DNA of 64,000 nt from Marchantia polymorpha subsp. ruderalis (taxonomy: Eukaryota > Streptophyta > Marchantiopsida > Marchantiales > Marchantiaceae). Shown piece by piece: positions 59,701 through 64,000 of the stretch. Location of the stretch: assembly GCA_037833965.1 (NCBI GenBank), contig AP031355.1:11371501-11435500 (forward strand), written 5' to 3'. Within the stretch, counting starts at the first letter, position 1. Each line of letters starts with the position of its first letter. The notes beneath the pieces were generated by a model. That model saw only the letters and a program-made list of their open reading frames with translations, ran no database searches and was not told the origin of the DNA. The position numbers and the translations under genes are program-made.

Positions 59701-62700
59701 GTTCGGTCGAGTGAGATTCTAGCACCTAGAATCGAAATCAGTTTACTCTGCTGACAGCAATTTCACATATATCTTCTCTGCAATCCAAGTGACTGATTGC
59801 ATACATATCAGTGGAAGTAAGAAAAGCAAAACACCTGATGGCACTAATGATATTGAGCATGTCGCAGACAAGTAGAGTGGAAACGGATTATTGCTACTCT
59901 AGAAGAATCCAATCGAATACGAATTCAGGTGAAGAAGTGAGCCCATCTTATGCTGAATGAGTTGTGTTTATGATTAAGAAAATTGCCTCGTATGTTAGTG
60001 GATACAGCACTCTCTAACTGCAGAGTGGAACAAGATGACCAATTCCAAACCTTTTTATAGAAGTTTAACTTGAACATACAGGATGTGCTCAACGAGACAG
60101 TAGAGGAGCTGGATTTCCGGGACAGAATAATCAAAATGAGTCTGAATGCTAACCATCTAGTTGTTGCGACTGCAACACAGGTAATAGAATAAGCTCCTCG
60201 TGTTTCTAGAATTTGATTTGAAGCAAAAATTGCATATAGAATTCACTTGAATTCGACCCTTCATTTCTGGGGACCTCAGCATGTTTTACTTACAACTGAA
60301 TATGGGATGTTGAACAGTGCTGCATATACTCGACCTCCAACTGGAACACCCCACATATATTTGAAATCAAGGACACCATAATTCTGCTGAAGCTTTGTCG
60401 ACGCTACTTTTTAATGGTGGATGCTTTCTGCGGGTTGCAGCTGTTCACTTATGAAGGCCGTCACCTGTCTAACCCCAAATATCAGGGTACTCGATTTGAT
60501 GTTCTCCACCTTCGTCACTTCCAAGTTTTCTTTTCCACCAAGAGCCTCCTTGTCGAATGAACTTTGTCTTCGTTACATAATGAAAAAGTAAGAATGAGAG
60601 ACTAGAAGATGCAGAAGTGCAGGGAAGAAAAAGTGACCAGAACTAGGATGCACATTGCAGGCTTACGTGCCGAGTCGTTGAACGACCAGATTGTCAGCTT
60701 ATCGGACGACATTTTGGCTATCACTGACCATTCCGATAACAAAAGTAGGCTCTTCAAAACTCGTTTTAAGTCTGCATTTGAAGTCCGCAGTCTTCATTTC
60801 ATTCGAACACGAAACGCTGATAAATATTTCTGAGTATTGAGTCTCTAGAATCTCTAAAAATGTTTTTCCTACTCGATAATGACAGGATATGGTCCCTTCA
60901 CATCGAGTACCTCTGATCATGAAACACCTTGTTTACATTATTGGCAGAGTTTAATTTTTGAGTTTAAAGCTCAACTTTTGCTGTATATTTTTCTACCAGT
61001 GAACACTGTTACTAGCAACGCCTAGCCAGGGCGCTGGTGTAAAGTCTTCACGTCATGACAGGGAAATACAAATGAATACAGTCGTATAGGAAGAAACGCT
61101 GCTATCAATTATAGTGTTTCCTCTTGCTGCATTCTCTAACATTGCGTCTACATGGGGTAAATTCATGCTTCCAGCTACTTGACTCACCAACTGTTGATAT
61201 GTTTCTAAGTTTGTTCCCCATTATCTTTTGGTTTCCGTAGTTGCTCGTATTGGATGTATCGTATATGCACCTGCTAGGATTCACCTGCCTTAGTTATCTC
61301 GGATTAAAGGCTATTGACTAGACATACGAAAATATCTCATTTTTGGATTAGCATTTCCTTTTCTGAAATCAGTGGATTCATGTTTTGCAGCTGTTATATT
61401 CCTTGATGCTAGTAAAGGAAAACAAGTGGGTGAATTGGTCCGGCATACTTTAGAAATTGTGGTCATCTCTTTGAGTCAGATGCGATCATCAACCGATCAG
61501 AAACTCATATTTATCGATCGGAATCAAGACCTGTACATCACCCCCATTTTTGTAAGGCTCATCATGTAACTTTCTGGGATTGAAACAACGATTCAATTGG
61601 ACCTTCTTTCCCTAGCCCTCGATACATTCTTCGATGATCAACACTTCTGCCAAATGCATCTTGAATTTTCTAGCACGTGAGGCTGTAGGCACTACTTCTG
61701 GTCGCATCTCTTTCCTTGCGCATATGTTTTTCGTGACTTGGATTTACACGGTTCGTGAGGCCAACTCGTCTTTTTGCATTCTACAAGTGCACACAGTGAA
61801 GTACTTTAAACCTGTTCTATACTTTGCAGATACCCTTTGCAATAGCCATCCTTCTTAAACAGGAGAAGAGAACAATCACGCATTTGAATATTGGTCATGG
61901 CTGCAGAGTGTAGCATTGTTTAAGCTGGCAACCATGATTGACGATGCAATATGGAATGATAGCATCGATATCCTAGCAGCCGTTTCAAATCAGAAAATGA
62001 TTGTGTTGTACTATCCACATGCTGCGTATGTGGACAAAGACCTTTTGAAGTATGTCAAGCTCACGAAGGAGTGGTAAGACATACCTTGGAGGATGGCAAA
62101 TATTCACTTGAAACACCGTTTTGGCATCGATATGCCAGTACGTTCCTATAAGAGATATTCTTGAAAGTGGTACCGGTGCAGATGGCTATGTCCTATTGGT
62201 GGCCTACTGACAAACATTTGCGTTGTCTATCTTACTATCTTTCACATGGAATATGCAGTCTTGTGGGAGAAAATGCCAAGTTCCAAAGTTTCCATGGCTC
62301 AAGATGCACTATTCGCCGGAAGGATGGAGCAACTTATTTCACGGATATCTCACCATATGCGTTTCTGCTATTTGAGCATGTTGTGCTCAAACAGTGGGAT
62401 CAAGCCATCAGGCTGTGTAGATATGCGAAGGTAGACTTCTAGAACTTGCTTTTACCTGCGAGAAACAACTACAAGACTTTTTTGATATCTGCCGAGAGTT
62501 TGGGTATTGTGGAAGTTGCACCAGTCAGTGTGTCTTAACTCTCAGAAGTCATGTGCGTGTGATCTATAATGCAGGACAACATTTTATGGGCCTGTTTGGC
62601 AGCGATGGCTGTCGATTCAAAGGAATTAAATACAGCTGAGATGGCATACGCTGCACTAAACGAGGTGCGTCATCTCTCCACACCAGACAGCGAGGTGGCG

Positions 62701-63684
62701 GAATTAACTCATCTGAACGTGTGTACATTGGCTTTGTGGTTACATGTCGTTTCAATTTGTCCGTATGGTCCATAAAAGCTTGCGTTCTCCATGATAATTC
62801 AGTTTGGATTTTTCACTCTGTAGTAAGCTGCTATCTGCTTCTTGCCATCCGTTGATGTTTACTATCACCTTTTGAAGTAAGTAAACCGATTGAATCATAT
62901 CTACTCAACACTTTGTGTCTTGGTCTTTGAAATATCCTCGTAAACTGAAGGTTGTAGTCATGTGACATTGCAATAGAACTTTTTACATTAAGACGGTCGG
63001 TGTATGTTTCTTCATCAAATTGGTCGAAAGTTGCGGTGTCTTTCTACAAGCGCTCTCCCTTTCCTCCTTCCCAATGTAATTGACGCTCCCTGGACGAAAA
63101 ATTCATGCTTCGATTAGAACTGGCTGCTCTGGTTTGCGTGTGTATTCATCTATCTCGGAAGCGACGTCTATAGCAAGTCAAGTACCTTCAGAATGGAAGA
63201 GTAACTAACTGTTCTCTTGATGGAATATATAGGTGGATAAAGTGCACTACATGTTACATGTGAAGGACCTGCCTTCTGAAGACGCTCGCCAAGCAGAACT
63301 AGCTCTCTTTAAGAGGAGACCAGAAGAAGCTGAATCAATATTGCTGCAAGCAGGTCTCATTTACAGAGCAATCAAGATGCACACCAGGCTTTTCAACTGG
63401 GACAGGTTAAGATCAATCCAAATATGCCAAGTTTCAGATGAATCATAAATTACGCGTACTTGACCAGGTGATCAATTTTTTAATAATATCCAGGTCACTT
63501 ATTATCTGTTCACCTGCAAAGAAATACTCCACGTGCTACTGAGATTGATTTCTTTTCCAGGGCGCTAGAGCTAGCATTGCTTCACAAGCAACACTTGGAT
63601 ACAGTTTTGTGGATTCGTCAACAATATTTAAAGAGAACGCATGTGGAGGAAACCAAGCAACAGTTTCGGCAATTAAACCAGCAG
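56730..63684 (+). CDS. IFT80: Intraflagellar transport protein 80 (IFT80), 3' end beyond window
   Basis: IFT80 is an IFT-B subunit that carries cargo along the ciliary axoneme. Eighteen exons fit in phase: 56730-56876, 57033-57163, 57856-57929, 58068-58154, 58534-58622, 58831-58941, 59112-59249, 59565-59689, 59868-59928, 60082-60180, 60318-60486, 60661-60744, 61391-61551, 61907-62073, 62259-62430, 62575-62664, 63233-63405, 63561-63684. The product follows the animal protein from the start: LVSAVGW, YSCSDDHTIWKW, VEAHEGAV, GGEDGIVKIWS, AIAWGPDS, LSAGEDCRYKVWD, SVAWCPSGELFSVASFG (WD40 propellers), then LLQAGLIYRAIKM and NWDRALELALLHKQHLDTVL (helical solenoid). The last coding exon(s), about 60 residues in animals, lie past 64000. 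No stop interrupts the model. Confidence 0.92.
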
Positions 63685-64000
63685 GTTGGATTCACAAGTG
63701 TAGCGCAGCTTTTGCCTGCCATTGAATTGAAAACTTGATTTGTTCAAAAAGAATAATCGCATCCGTTCCCATGATCCATTTTGATTCCCTTGTCATTGAA
63801 TTGAAAACTTGTTTTGTTCAAAAAGAATAATCGCATCCGTTCCCATGATCCATTTTGATTTCCTTGGGTTTTAATTCTTTACCCATGATCCACTTTGATT
63901 CTCTTGGGCTTTAAATCCTTTATCACCGGCTTTGTCAAGTCTTATCCTAAATTAGTTATTGTTTGGAGAAGTTCTTGGAAGTATCGAACCTGCATGTGAC
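63685..64000 (+). repeat. IFT80 intron with 74-bp tandem duplication
   Basis: ATTGAATTGAAAACTTG followed by TTTGTTCAAAAAGAATAATC starts at 63721 and again at 63795, so the period is 74 bp, and the copies are nearly identical. A third partial copy, CCCATGATCCACTTTGATTC, follows near 63882. No IFT80 exon was found before the window edge. Confidence 0.8.

Overview
The window reads as nuclear DNA of a land plant whose sperm carry flagella, most likely a bryophyte and possibly a liverwort. Plant-type plastid genes (aspartate-semialdehyde dehydrogenase, acetyl-CoA carboxylase BCCP) and a SOG1-type NAC factor sit beside two ciliary genes that flowering plants lack, CCDC61/VFL3 and the intraflagellar-transport subunit IFT80. 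Introns are spliceosomal GT-AG. The species cannot be fixed from sequence alone.

Layout. 1-6.4 kb is AT-rich repeat DNA with a Ty1/copia LTR, primer-binding site and broken gag. 8.05-9.23 kb (-) is an intronless aspartate-semialdehyde dehydrogenase gene. 10-13 kb is AT-rich, with a U6-like palindrome and two small tandem arrays. 13.97-14.87 kb (-) is an intronless BCCP gene. 16-22 kb is a transposon graveyard holding an intact group II intron domain V of organelle type and a decayed copia polymerase. 22.12-22.83 kb is a DNA element bounded by terminal inverted repeats. 22.8-27.4 kb has gene-like composition but I could not resolve a gene there. 27.45-30.06 kb (-) is the SOG1-like NAC gene. 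32.5-34 kb carries two tandem-repeat families, one with repeated ACGTGGC motifs. 36.48-37.87 kb (+) is CCDC61/VFL3. 40.45-42.56 kb (+) is a two-exon HARBI1-like DDE gene. 44.28-46.89 kb (-) is a PARL-type rhomboid protease. 47.2-50 kb is AT-rich with no gene seen. 50.78-54.70 kb (+) is coatomer beta. 56.73 kb to the right edge (+) is IFT80, truncated by the window.

The genes do not form one pathway. They are housekeeping functions (Asp-family amino acids, plastid fatty acids, COPI transport, an organelle rhomboid), a DNA-damage regulator, and two cilium genes 19 kb apart. Exon models for COPB, IFT80 and most of the rhomboid and NAC genes were built by hand from splice signals, reading phase and remembered family sequences. 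Phase is consistent across all 18 IFT80 exons.
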